A stretch of 64,000 nt of DNA from Cryptosporangium phraense (GCF_006912135.1 NZ_VIRS01000004.1:310001-374000); one strand, 5' to 3'; shown: positions 17,046 to 24,918, numbered from the stretch's first letter. The notes: generated from the letters alone by a model not told the origin. Program-made: numbers and translations.

Positions 17046-17278
17046 CGGTCGTTCCGGCCGACGAGGGCCAGGCCGGTGGATACGGTCTGGCTGGCCGCGG
17101 ACAGGGCCGGGGACTCGGTCGGGAGCGTCGTCACTCCCCCGCTCACCGTGAGCGAGAACGTGGCCGCGGCGGCCAGGACCGCCGCCGCCACCGCCAGGCG
17201 CGGGCCACGGGCCCGGGCGCGGTGCCGTCCGAGGGCTCGGAGCGCCGGGGGAAGCAGGGGAGCAGCAACGGCGGTCAT
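17042..17278 (-). CDS. Small single-pass membrane or secreted hypothetical protein
   Basis: A 78-residue protein with a basic N-terminal region (RALGRHRARARGPR) followed by one hydrophobic helix (AVAAAVLAAAATFSLTVSG), then a Ser/Thr-rich outward-facing tail. It could be a signal-anchored or secreted peptide. AGAGGA is correctly spaced before the ATG. It overlaps the next gene by four bases. No family recognised. Confidence 0.6.
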   Translation of the reverse strand: MTAVAAPLLPPALRALGRHRARARGPRLAVAAAVLAAAATFSLTVSGGVTTLPTESPALSAASQTVSTGLALVGRNDR

Positions 17279-17380
17279 CGTTTCGTCCTCTCGTCCGCTG
17301 ATGCCTCCACGATCGGCGGCCGCCGTGAGGCCCGGCTGAACGCGAGCTGTGCGGCCGCCCTGAATCACCCTGCGTAATAC

Positions 17381-17408
17381 CGAAGGGCCCCCTCGCGGGG
17401 GCCCTTCG
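17381..17408 (-). terminator. Terminator hairpin after the ABC-2 operon
   Basis: A 12-bp perfect stem, CGAAGGGCCCCC at 17381-17392 and its complement at 17397-17408, with a TCGC loop. It lies 11 bases beyond the stop codon of the ABC-2 permease gene. No U tract, as is usual in high-GC actinomycetes. Confidence 0.75.
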
Positions 17409-17419
17409 GGAGGAGAGCG

Positions 17420-18196
17420 TCAGACGCGGGCGGTGTCCCGCTTGAAGAGCCGGGCGGCGCCGAGGCTGAACGCGACGGTCCAGGCGATCACGTTGACCAC
17501 CTCGGTCATCGTCACCGAGTCGCCGGTCAGCGGGCTCCGGGCGATCGTGCCGATCCCGTAGACCGGGGTCCACTTCGCGATCTCCTGGAACGCGTGCGGC
17601 AGGACCTCCAGCGGCACGAACAGCCCGCCGAACATCGCCAGGATGGCCAGGATCGGGCCGAGGAACTGCATCACGTTCTCGGCCGGAACCAGGTACCCGA
17701 TGAACAGGCCGAACGCGGCGAACACCAGCGAACCGATCCAGGCCGCCAGCCCGGCCAGCACCCAGACGTGCATCGGCATCCGCACGCCGGCGACCCCACC
17801 GACGACGAACTCGACGATCACCGCGGCCAGGCCCAGCGTCATCGCGCTCAGCACCTTGGTCGCGATGTAGGCCGAGGGCCTGAGCGGAGTCAGCCGCAGC
17901 TGGCGGCTCCAGCCCTGGGCCCGCTCCACCGCGACGCCCGCGCCACCGCTGGTGGTCGCGACCATCGCGCCGTAGACGGCCAGGCTGATCATGATGTAGC
18001 CGGCCACCGGCTGGCCGTTGTCGAGGTGCTGGCCCTTCTGCGGCAGGCCGAAGAGCAGGAAGAACGCGGCCGGCATGATCAGGATGAAGAACAGCGTCCG
18101 GCGGTTGCGGAGGATCCGGCGGATCTCCAGGCTCAGGTAGGTGAAGTTCAGGCCGCCCATCCGCGGCGTCCGGCGCTCGCCGACGTAGGTGGTCAT
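17420..18196 (-). CDS. ABC-2 type transporter permease
   Basis: A 258-residue permease with six predicted TM helices. The N-terminal soluble segment (TYLSLEIRRILRNRRTLFFILI) leads into the first helix. The central VERAQGWSRQLRLTPLRPSAYIATKVLSA and the later GGLFVPLEVLPHAFQEIAKWTPVYG are the hallmark of ABC-2 drug or lipid exporters of the DrrB/NodJ type. Its ATG overlaps the TGA of the ATPase gene (ATGA). With the ATPase and the TetR upstream it forms a compact tetR-ATPase-permease exporter operon. Such systems often confer resistance to hydrophobic antibiotics; the substrate is not known. Confidence 0.93.
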   Translation of the reverse strand: MTTYVGERRTPRMGGLNFTYLSLEIRRILRNRRTLFFILIMPAAFFLLFGLPQKGQHLDNGQPVAGYIMISLAVYGAMVATTSGGAGVAVERAQGWSRQLRLTPLRPSAYIATKVLSAMTLGLAAVIVEFVVGGVAGVRMPMHVWVLAGLAAWIGSLVFAAFGLFIGYLVPAENVMQFLGPILAILAMFGGLFVPLEVLPHAFQEIAKWTPVYGIGTIARSPLTGDSVTMTEVVNVIAWTVAFSLGAARLFKRDTARV

Positions 18197-19119
18197 CGGT
18201 CCGTCTCCTTGCTGTCCGTGGTGAGCGCGATGAACGCGTCTTCGAGGTTGCGCGAGGTGATCTCGAGGTCCCGGGCGGCCGTCGAGTTGAGCAGGTACCG
18301 GGCCACCGCGTCCGAGTCGGACGCGTGCACCAGCACCGAGTCGCCCCGCAGCTCGACCTGGTCGACGCCGGGGAGCGCGGCCAGCGTCGCCGGGTCGGCG
18401 CCGGGCAGCGTGGCCCGCACCGTCCGCCCCGACGCCAGGCCCTTGATCTCGGCCGACGTGCCGTCCGCGACCACGCGGCCCTGCCGGACCAGCACGATCC
18501 GGTCGGCGTAGGCGTCGGCCTCGTCCAGGTAGTGGGTGGCGAACATGATCGTCCGGCCGCGGCGGGCGTCCTCCCGGATCGCGCCCCAGAACTCGCGCCG
18601 GCCCTCGACGTCCATGCCGGTCGTCGGCTCGTCCAGGACCATCAGGTCGGGGTCGGGCAGGAGCGCCATCGCGAACCGGAGCCGCTGCTGCTGGCCGCCG
18701 GAGCACTTGCCGACGCGACGGTCGGCGATCTCGGCGATGCCGGCGCGGCGGAGCACCTCGTCGACCGGGCGGGTGCGGCCGAACAGCGAGGCGGTCATCC
18801 GGACCGTCTCCGCGACCGTGAGGTCCTTGAGCAGGCCGCCGCTCTGCATGACCGCGGCGATCCGGCCGTGGGCGACCGCGTCGGCCGGCTTCTCGCCGTA
18901 GACCTCGACGGTGCCCGCGGTCGGCTGGGCCAGGCCCAGCATCATGTCGACGGTCGTGGTCTTGCCGGCCCCGTTCGGCCCGAGGAACGCAACCACCTCA
19001 CCGGGCTCGATCGTGAGCGAGAGGTCGTCCACCGCGGTGACCGAGCCGAAGCGCTTGGTGAGACCGGTGAGCCGAACGGCGGCGGTGGTGGCCGTTGGCG
19101 TCAGCGTCGTGTTCTCCAT
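18193..19119 (-). CDS. ABC transporter ATP-binding protein, DrrA-like
   Basis: A 308-residue ATPase for the ABC-2 permease. Walker A is GPNGAGKTT, the signature is the variant KCSGGQQQRLRFA, Walker B is LMVLDEPTTGMD, and the switch His is in ATHYLDEAD. The C-terminal extension of about 80 residues (DUF4162-like) is usual in DrrA/CcmA-type exporters. The ATG at 19119 (MENTTL) is chosen because it fits family length; an upstream in-frame GTG would add eleven unsupported residues. It lies 49 bases after the TetR gene, in the same direction. Confidence 0.93.
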   Translation of the reverse strand: MENTTLTPTATTAAVRLTGLTKRFGSVTAVDDLSLTIEPGEVVAFLGPNGAGKTTTVDMMLGLAQPTAGTVEVYGEKPADAVAHGRIAAVMQSGGLLKDLTVAETVRMTASLFGRTRPVDEVLRRAGIAEIADRRVGKCSGGQQQRLRFAMALLPDPDLMVLDEPTTGMDVEGRREFWGAIREDARRGRTIMFATHYLDEADAYADRIVLVRQGRVVADGTSAEIKGLASGRTVRATLPGADPATLAALPGVDQVELRGDSVLVHASDSDAVARYLLNSTAARDLEITSRNLEDAFIALTTDSKETDR

Positions 19120-19168
19120 GCCGACAACGATCGGCCTCCGGGGCGGCCGCACCCCGGATCGGGCGTCA

Positions 19169-19780
19169 TCACACGCCTATGACATTCGTCAGGGGGTTCT
19201 CTCCGTTGTCCAGCACGTGGGCGCTGACCAGCAGCGCCGTGAGCAGAGTGCGGGCCTGTTCGAGGAACTCCCCGCGGGCCGAGGGGCCCTGGGAGAGCGC
19301 GCGCATCATCAGGCCGTCCACGCAGGCGACGATCAGCGTCGCGCGTTCGGCGGCCTTCCCCAGACCCACGTCGACGAGGATCCGGGCGACCAGCGCCTCG
19401 AACGCCGTCCGCCAGGTGGTGATCGCCTCGCTCAGCTCGGGCCGGCGGGTCGCCTCCAGCGTGAGCTCGAGCCGGGCGGCGAGCGGGGCCGGGTCCGACA
19501 GCCAGCAGTCCAGGAGTTCGAGCGTGCGCTCGATCGCCGCGGCCGCGTCGCCGGGGTGCCGGGCGGCCTCCGCGGCCAGGCCGTCGACGTCGGCCCCGAT
19601 GCGTTCGGCCAGCCGCTCGACGACCGCGGTGAGCAACGCCGCCCTCGTCCGGAAGTAGGCCGAGGTGGACCCCTCGGGCAGGCCGGCTGCGGCGTCCACC
19701 GCCCGGTGGGTGAGGCCGCGCAGGCCGGCGTCGGCCACCAGGGCGATCGCCGCGTCCAGGAGATCGGTTCGGCGGCTCAC
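19169..19780 (-). CDS. TetR family regulator of the ABC-2 exporter
   Basis: A 203-residue regulator. The HTH reads SRRTDLLDAAIALVADAGLR then VDAAAGLPEGSTSAYFRTRA; the C-terminal ligand domain follows. The GTG at 19780 is preferred over one at 19789. TACGGT ends seven bases before it, consistent with a leaderless transcript, and a -35-like TGTAGA 17 bases further upstream is part of operator O1. The gene reads into the ABC-2 ATPase gene 49 bases downstream and is divergent from a small membrane protein gene. Three operator copies in the divergent region imply that it controls both directions. Confidence 0.9.
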   Translation of the reverse strand: MSRRTDLLDAAIALVADAGLRGLTHRAVDAAAGLPEGSTSAYFRTRAALLTAVVERLAERIGADVDGLAAEAARHPGDAAAAIERTLELLDCWLSDPAPLAARLELTLEATRRPELSEAITTWRTAFEALVARILVDVGLGKAAERATLIVACVDGLMMRALSQGPSARGEFLEQARTLLTALLVSAHVLDNGENPLTNVIGV

Positions 19781-19787
19781 GCTGCTC

Positions 19788-19793
19788 ACCGTA
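19788..19793 (-). promoter_or_regulatory. -10 hexamer TACGGT, leaderless promoter of the exporter tetR
   Basis: TACGGT is followed by seven bases and GTG (19780). The -35 position at 19811-19816 (TGTAGA) falls inside the first operator. Confidence 0.5.
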
Positions 19794-19810
19794 CTGTGAC
19801 GCGCGCGACT

Positions 19811-19881
19811 TCTACAGCTGTAGACGCTCGCCGGATCTCGACGTATCTTCTACAGGTGTAGAGAGTTTCTACAGAAGTAGA
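19811..19881. promoter_or_regulatory. Triple TetR operator array
   Basis: Three copies of TCTACAnnnGTAGA, usually TCTACAnnTGTAGA: a perfect palindrome TCTACAGCTGTAGA at 19811-19824, TCTACAGGTGTAGA at 19849-19862, and TCTACAGAAGTAGA at 19868-19881. The last extends to TTTCTACAGAAGTAGAAA. Centres are 38 and 19 bases apart. They sit between tetR (minus) and the small membrane protein gene (plus). Confidence 0.75.
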
Positions 19882-19916
19882 AACCCACCGACCGGAAAGA
19901 CACCGGAGGGATCAGG

Positions 19917-20126
19917 ATGATCGACCAGGGTCTCCTCACCGCGGCCAGCGTTTACGTCGGCCTGCTCATCGTGGTCGGTGCCGTGGTGCTGCTCGCGCTC
20001 GCCGCGTGGGGTGTGCGCTCCTCGTTCCGCGGTCAGGCGACGCGTTCGCCGCTGACCGCGCGGGCCGAGCGCCACAGCAGCGACACCGACGACGCCGTCG
20101 ACCGCACGCCGCACCTCGTCCACTGA
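19917..20126 (+). CDS. Small membrane protein under TetR control
   Basis: A 69-residue protein with a single N-terminal TM helix (ASVYVGLLIVVGAVVLLALAAWGV) and a basic, then polar, cytoplasmic-type tail. GGAGG lies eight bases before the ATG. It is divergent from tetR, directly behind the operator array, and is followed by a terminator, so it is transcribed alone. It may assist or regulate the ABC-2 exporter; no family is recognised. Confidence 0.7.
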   Translation: MIDQGLLTAASVYVGLLIVVGAVVLLALAAWGVRSSFRGQATRSPLTARAERHSSDTDDAVDRTPHLVH

Positions 20127-20150
20127 CTTCACTGAGACCGTTCTGACAAA

Positions 20151-20174
20151 GAGCCCCGCGACGCCGCGGGGCTC
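20151..20174 (+). terminator. Terminator hairpin after the small membrane protein gene
   Basis: A 10-bp stem, GAGCCCCGCG at 20151-20160 with its complement at 20165-20174, ACGC loop, followed by TCGTCGTCTC. Confidence 0.75.
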
Positions 20175-20199
20175 TCGTCGTCTCGGGCAGACTGCGGCG

Positions 20200-21048
20200 A
20201 TGGACTACGAGTTCGACGAGAAGCTGACCGCCCTGGAGGCGACGCGGCACGGCACGGACGGTGCCGTCGTCCGTGTGACGCTGCTCGGACCGGGCAAGGG
20301 CAACGCGATGGGCCCGGCGTTCTGGGCCGAGACCCCGAGGCTGTTCCGGGCGCTCTCGGCCGACGAGAGCGTGCGCGCGATCGTGATCACCGGTTCCGGC
20401 CCGCACTTCACCTACGGCCTCGACCTCACCTCGTTCGCCAGCGGCGCCGGTAGCACGCTGGCCGACGACGGCGGGCTGGCTCGGGCCCGGACCCGCTTCC
20501 TGTACGAGATCCGCGAGATGCAGACGTCGCTGGACGAGGTGGCAGCCTGCCGGAAGCCGGTCGCCGCGGCGATCAGCGGCTGGTGCATCGGCGGCGGCAT
20601 CGACCTGCTCGCCGCCTGCGACGTACGGTTCGGCAGCGCGGACGCGAAGTTCAGCATCCGCGAGGTCCGGATGGCGATCGTCGCCGACATGGGCAGCCTG
20701 GCCCGTCTGCCCGGCATCCTCTCCGAGGGGCACCTGCGCGAGCTCGCGCTCACCGGCCGCGACTTCGACGCGGCCAAGGCCGAGCGGATCGGCCTGCTCA
20801 ACGAGGTGCTCGCTTCCCCCGAGGAGGCGGTGGCGGCCGCCCACGCGTTCGCCGACGAGATCGCCGCCAACCCGCCTCTCGTCGTCCAGGGCGTCAAGGA
20901 AGTGCTGGACGTCAACCGGGCCGAGCGGGTCGCGGCCGCGCAGCGGTACGTGACGACCTGGAACGCCGCGTTCCTGCCCTCGCACGACCTCACCGAGGCG
21001 ATGACCGCGTTCGCGCAGCGGCGCGCGCCCGAGTTCGGAGGACGCTAG
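20200..21048 (+). CDS. Delta(3,5)-delta(2,4)-dienoyl-CoA isomerase, crotonase family
   Basis: A 282-residue crotonase-fold enzyme needed to degrade unsaturated fatty acids with odd-position double bonds. The oxyanion-hole region is SGWCIGGGIDLLAACDVRF. D135 (GGGIDLL), E155 (IREVRM) and D163 (IVADMG) reproduce the 20- and 8-residue spacing of the three catalytic acids of mammalian ECH1 (D176, E196, D204), and ADMGSLARLPGI matches its context. That is stronger support than a generic enoyl-CoA hydratase label. No good ribosome-binding site is seen; a CAGACT hexamer six bases before the ATG might indicate a leaderless start. The enoyl-CoA isomerase gene begins at the very next base. Confidence 0.85.
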   Translation: MDYEFDEKLTALEATRHGTDGAVVRVTLLGPGKGNAMGPAFWAETPRLFRALSADESVRAIVITGSGPHFTYGLDLTSFASGAGSTLADDGGLARARTRFLYEIREMQTSLDEVAACRKPVAAAISGWCIGGGIDLLAACDVRFGSADAKFSIREVRMAIVADMGSLARLPGILSEGHLRELALTGRDFDAAKAERIGLLNEVLASPEEAVAAAHAFADEIAANPPLVVQGVKEVLDVNRAERVAAAQRYVTTWNAAFLPSHDLTEAMTAFAQRRAPEFGGR

Positions 21049-21699
21049 ATGCAGCGCGACGGCGACGTCTTCATCCTCGACCTGGGGGCCGACGAGAACC
21101 GCTTCCACCCCGACCGGCTGGCCGCGATCAACGCCTCGCTCGACGAGGTCGAGGCGTTCGACGGCCCGAAGGCCCTGGTCACCTCGGCCACCGGCAAGTT
21201 CTTCTCGAACGGTCTCGACACCGACTGGCTGGGCGAGCACCCGGACCAGTGGCAGACCTACGTCGCCGACGTCGAGGCGCTGCTGGCCCGGGTGCTGGTG
21301 TTCCCGGCCCCGACCGTCGCCGCGGTGCAGGGCCACAACTTCGGCGCCGGCGCGATGCTGGCCCTGGCCCACGACTTCCGGATCATGCGCGCCGACCGCG
21401 GCTACTTCTGCCTGCCCGAGGTCGACCTCGGGCTGCCGTTCACGGCCGGGATGGCAGCGCTGGTCCAGGGCCGGCTGGAGAAGCAGACCGCGCACGAGGC
21501 GATGACGACCGGACGTCGCTACGGCGGCGCCGACGCGGCCGCGGCCCGGATCGTCGACGCGGTCGCGGACGAGGGCAAGGTCCTCGCGGCCGCCGTCGAG
21601 CTGGCCCGGCCGCTGGCCGGAAAGCCGGCCGAGACGCTGGGCACGATCAAGTCGCGGATGTACGCCGAGGTGGTCAGGGCCCTCAGGGATGGCGCCTAG
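21049..21699 (+). CDS. Delta(3)-delta(2)-enoyl-CoA isomerase-like crotonase
   Basis: A 216-residue, short crotonase-fold protein. The oxyanion-hole segments are KFFSNGLDTDWL and QGHNFGAGAMLALAHDFR. E124 in FCLPEVDLGLPF is the predicted catalytic base, matching the plant/peroxisomal ECI pattern. It shifts a 3-enoyl to a 2-enoyl double bond, complementing the dienoyl-CoA isomerase immediately upstream with no intergenic base. Together they form an accessory module for unsaturated acyl chains. The start is the ATG after the previous TAG. Confidence 0.8.
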   Translation: MQRDGDVFILDLGADENRFHPDRLAAINASLDEVEAFDGPKALVTSATGKFFSNGLDTDWLGEHPDQWQTYVADVEALLARVLVFPAPTVAAVQGHNFGAGAMLALAHDFRIMRADRGYFCLPEVDLGLPFTAGMAALVQGRLEKQTAHEAMTTGRRYGGADAAAARIVDAVADEGKVLAAAVELARPLAGKPAETLGTIKSRMYAEVVRALRDGA

Positions 21700-21704
21700 A
21701 GGGG

Positions 21705-21726
21705 TACTATTTCATCGTGCGATGAA
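21705..21726 (+). promoter_or_regulatory. Promoter -10 (TACTAT) with adjacent palindromic operator
   Basis: TACTAT at 21705-21710 is directly followed by TTCATCGTGCGATGAA at 21711-21726, two 7-bp arms around TG. The operator would cover the transcription start of the flavin monooxygenase gene at 21748. The cognate regulator is not in the immediate neighbourhood. Confidence 0.55.
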
Positions 21727-21747
21727 TTCGCCGGAAGGAGGCGCGCG

Positions 21748-22935
21748 ATGGAGACCGACGTCTGCGTGGTGGGCGGTGGCCCGGCCGGGCTGGTTCTCGG
21801 CCTGCTGCTGGCCCGCGAGGGCACCGAGGTCGTCGTCTGCGAGAAGCACGAGGACTTCCTGCGTGACTTCCGCGGCGACACCGTCCACCCGTCCACGCTC
21901 GACCTGCTGGCCGACCTCGGGCTGAGCAAGGAGTTCGACGCGCTCCCCCACCGGGCGCTCACCCGCCTGGCCATCGACCTGCCGGACGGCGAGTGGCCGG
22001 CCGTCGACTTCGACCGGCTGTCGATCCGGCACCCGTACATCGCGCTGGTCCCGCAGTGGGACCTGCTGGAGATGCTGGCCCGGCACGCGGCCCAGTCCCC
22101 CGGGTTCACGCTGCTCCGCTCGACCGAGGTCACCGACGTCATCCGGGAGAACGGGGTGGTGACCGGCGTCCGGACGGCCGAGCACGGCGAGATCCGGGCC
22201 CGGCTGACCGTGGCCGCCGACGGTCGTCACTCGACGGTCCGGGAGAAGCTCGGCCTGCGCTCGCACGACTTCGGCGCGCCGATGGACGTCGCCTGGTTCC
22301 GGCTGCCGCGCCGGGCCGGCGACGGCGACGGGCTGATCGGCCACGTCCGCAAGGGCCGGATCCTGATCACGATCGACCGCGGCGACTACTGGCAGATCGC
22401 GTACGTGTTTCCGAAGAACGGCTACGCGCAGGTGCAGGCCGACGGGCTGCCGGCGTTCCGGGCGTCGATCGCCGACCTCGCACCGTTCCTCGGCGACCGG
22501 GTGGACGCGATCGACGACTGGGACGCGGTCCGGGTGCTGACCGTGACCGTCGACCGGCTCGACCGCTGGCACGCGCCGGGCGTCCTGCTCCTCGGCGACG
22601 CCGCCCACGCGATGTCGCCGATCGGCGGCGTCGGCATCAACCTCGCGGTGCAGGACGCGGTCGCGGCCGCGCGGATCCTGGCGAAGCCGCTGCGCGAGCG
22701 GAAACTCTCCAGCGCGGTGCTGGCCGAGGTCCAGCGCCGGCGCACGCTGCCGACGATCGGCACCCAGCTGTTCCAGCGGCTGGCCCAGAACGCGGTGATC
22801 CGGCCGGTGCTGGCCGGCGGCCGTCCGGTGACCGCGCCGTTCCCGCTGCGGATGCTGCGCCGGTTCCCGGCCCTGCAGGCGATCCCGGCCCGCCTGATCG
22901 GCGTCGGCATCCGGCCCGAGCGCCTAACGGACTAG
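21748..22935 (+). CDS. FAD-dependent aromatic hydroxylase-type monooxygenase (PHBH fold)
   Basis: A 395-residue flavin monooxygenase of the p-hydroxybenzoate hydroxylase fold. Motifs in order: GxGxxG in VVGGGPAGLVLGLLLAREG, the DG motif in TVAADGRHSTVRE, and the GD motif LLLGDAAHAMSPIGGVGINL. AAGGAGG precedes the ATG. Proteins of this group hydroxylate phenols, polyketides or antibiotics such as tetracycline or rifampicin; the substrate cannot be told from sequence. It has its own promoter and palindromic operator and is transcribed alone. Its last 12 bases overlap the end of the convergent permease gene. Confidence 0.9.
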   Translation: METDVCVVGGGPAGLVLGLLLAREGTEVVVCEKHEDFLRDFRGDTVHPSTLDLLADLGLSKEFDALPHRALTRLAIDLPDGEWPAVDFDRLSIRHPYIALVPQWDLLEMLARHAAQSPGFTLLRSTEVTDVIRENGVVTGVRTAEHGEIRARLTVAADGRHSTVREKLGLRSHDFGAPMDVAWFRLPRRAGDGDGLIGHVRKGRILITIDRGDYWQIAYVFPKNGYAQVQADGLPAFRASIADLAPFLGDRVDAIDDWDAVRVLTVTVDRLDRWHAPGVLLLGDAAHAMSPIGGVGINLAVQDAVAAARILAKPLRERKLSSAVLAEVQRRRTLPTIGTQLFQRLAQNAVIRPVLAGGRPVTAPFPLRMLRRFPALQAIPARLIGVGIRPERLTD

Positions 22936-24072
22936 AACCGCGGCCAGCAGGGCCACCGCCGCGGTGACCGCGCTGGTCAGCACGAAGCGGACCCAGGAGA
23001 TCGGCACGCCGGCGGCCCGGCAGCGTTCGTACCAGAGCAGCGTCGCCACCGACGCCCACGGCACCACGATCGGCCCGACGTTCACCCCGATCAGCAGCGC
23101 GAGCAGCGCATCGTGCGGTACCGCCGCCTCCACCGCCACGTACGCGGGCAGGTTGTTGACCAGGTTCGCCATCACCGCGCCCACGGCCGCGACCCGTCCG
23201 TCCGACGGGTCGTCGCCCAGCACCGTCCGGAGCAGGTCGGAGAGGCCGAGCCGGCCGATCGCGTCCATCACCAGGAACAGGCCGGTGACGAGGACCAGGA
23301 GCCGCCACGGGATCAGCGACCACCGCAGGGCGGAGCGGTCGCGCACCGCGAACGCCACCAGGACGACGACCGCGCAGACCGGCGCGCCGACCTCCAGCGG
23401 AACCCCGACCAGCACCAGGAGCACGAACAGGACGCAGGCGGCGGCGCAGACGCCGGTCAGACGCCGGTCCGGGGGCCGGTGCGGGTCGGGCACCTCGTAG
23501 TTCTGTCCGGCGACCCGCCGCCAGTAGAAGACCCACAGACACAGCGCCGTCGCCAGCACCGAGGCCAGCTCGGGCAGCGCCATCCGGACCGCGAACGCGA
23601 CCGGCGACAGCCCCACCCGATCGGCCGCCAGCAGGTTCGTCAGGTTCGAGACCGGCAGCAGCAGGCTCGCGGTGTTGGCCAGCCACACCGTCGTCATCGC
23701 GAACGGCAACGGCCGGACGCCGAGCCGGGTGCCGAGCGCGATCATCACCGGGGTCAGCAACACCGCGGTCGTGTCAAGGTTGAGCACGGCGGTGACCAGC
23801 GTCGCGAACCCCACGCAGAGCGCGAACAGCACCGGGTACCGGCCCCGGCCGAGCCGCGCGAGCCAGCTCGCGACCACGTCGAACACCTGGGCCTGCGCGG
23901 TGAGCTCGGCCAGCACGATCACCGTGCCGAGGAAGATCAGCAGCGGCACGACCCGGTGCATCGTCCCTTCGGCGTCGTGCAGCGGTACCAGCCGGAACGC
24001 CAGCGCCAGCAGACCGGCCGCGAACAGGCCCAGGCCGACCCAATCCAGCGGTTCGAGTCGGAGGCGGTGCAT
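22924..24072 (-). CDS. ArsB/NhaD-like (ion transporter superfamily) membrane permease
   Basis: A 382-residue permease with about ten to twelve TM helices. LNLDTTAVLLTPVMIALG and the pseudo-symmetric ANLVNNLPAYVAVEA are the paired re-entrant motifs of the IT superfamily (ArsB, CitMHS, NhaD). No arsR or arsC gene is nearby, so arsenite is not implied; a proton- or sodium-coupled anion carrier is equally likely. The ATG at 24072 (MHRLRLEPL) is preferred because GAGGTGG lies nine bases upstream; an ATG at 24090 has no ribosome-binding site. It is divergent from the PfkB kinase gene. Confidence 0.8.
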   Translation of the reverse strand: MHRLRLEPLDWVGLGLFAAGLLALAFRLVPLHDAEGTMHRVVPLLIFLGTVIVLAELTAQAQVFDVVASWLARLGRGRYPVLFALCVGFATLVTAVLNLDTTAVLLTPVMIALGTRLGVRPLPFAMTTVWLANTASLLLPVSNLTNLLAADRVGLSPVAFAVRMALPELASVLATALCLWVFYWRRVAGQNYEVPDPHRPPDRRLTGVCAAACVLFVLLVLVGVPLEVGAPVCAVVVLVAFAVRDRSALRWSLIPWRLLVLVTGLFLVMDAIGRLGLSDLLRTVLGDDPSDGRVAAVGAVMANLVNNLPAYVAVEAAVPHDALLALLIGVNVGPIVVPWASVATLLWYERCRAAGVPISWVRFVLTSAVTAAVALLAAVLVR

Positions 24073-24089
24073 GCCGTAATCCCACCTCA

Positions 24090-24095
24090 TAGGCT
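24090..24095 (+). promoter_or_regulatory. -10 hexamer TAGGCT, leaderless promoter of the PfkB-family gene
   Basis: TAGGCT, seven bases, then ATG at 24103; no Shine-Dalgarno sequence is present. Confidence 0.55.
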
Positions 24096-24102
24096 CAGAT
24101 TC

Positions 24103-24918
24103 ATGTCACGTGGGGTGTTCGTCGGTATCGCGACGGTCGACGTCGTCCATCGGCTGGAACGACCGGTGCGACCGAACGAGAAGGTGACGGCACTGCGCCA
24201 AGACATCTCCGCCGGCGGCCCGGCCGCAAACGCGGCGGTGGCATTTGCCCGGCTGGGCGGGGACGCGACGCTCGTCACAGCGCTGGGTGCGCACCCGCTG
24301 GCCCGGTACGCGGCGAACGAGCTGGCCTCGCACGGAGTGGAGGTCCGGGACGCGGCCCCGGCGGCGACCGTCTCCCCCGCGGTCTCGCTCATCCAGGTCA
24401 TCGACGACACCGGCGACCGGCAGGTGTCGTCGATCAACGCGGGCGAGTACTGGGCCGCGCACCCGGCCCAGCCGCCGGAGGACCTCACCACGGGCGCTGA
24501 CGTCGTCCTGGTCGACGGCCACCACCCCGACCTGGCCCGGGCCGCGGTGCGCACGGACGCGCCGACCGTGCTCGACGGCGGCAGCTGGAAGCCGGTGCTG
24601 TCCGAGCTGCTGCCGTCGATCGACTACGCGGTGTGTTCAGCGGTGTTCCCGTCGCCGTCCTCGCTCGAGGTTCCGCACGTCGCGGTGACCCGCGGGCCGG
24701 ACCCGGTGCTCTGGTGGTCCGGCGGGCGGTCGGGGGAAGTGCCGGTACCGTCGGTCGTCGTGCGGGACACGCTCGGCGCCGGTGACGCGTTCCACGGCGC
24801 CTTCGCGTATGCGCTGGCCACCGGCTCGTCGTTCGTGACAGCACTTTCGACCGGAGTCCGGGTGGCCGCGCTGCGGTGCTCGGTCGCCGGGCCGCGCGAC
24901 TGGTTGGAGCAGCTGTGA
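24103..24918 (+). CDS. PfkB-family carbohydrate kinase
   Basis: A 271-residue ribokinase/PfkB-fold kinase. The N-terminal substrate motif is SAGGPAANAAVAFARLGGDA. The C-terminal PfkB signature with the catalytic Asp is DTLGAGDAFHGAFAYALA. It phosphorylates a sugar or nucleoside; the substrate is unknown. Translation is coupled to the next P-loop kinase by a GTGA overlap. The start is leaderless with TAGGCT seven bases upstream. The neighbouring uridine-kinase-like protein suggests a two-kinase sugar or nucleoside salvage module. Confidence 0.9.
   Translation: MSRGVFVGIATVDVVHRLERPVRPNEKVTALRQDISAGGPAANAAVAFARLGGDATLVTALGAHPLARYAANELASHGVEVRDAAPAATVSPAVSLIQVIDDTGDRQVSSINAGEYWAAHPAQPPEDLTTGADVVLVDGHHPDLARAAVRTDAPTVLDGGSWKPVLSELLPSIDYAVCSAVFPSPSSLEVPHVAVTRGPDPVLWWSGGRSGEVPVPSVVVRDTLGAGDAFHGAFAYALATGSSFVTALSTGVRVAALRCSVAGPRDWLEQL

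Noticed and set aside
22924-24072. Arsenic resistance locus
   Set aside because: The permease is only of the general ArsB superfamily; there is no arsR, arsC or acr3 gene beside it.
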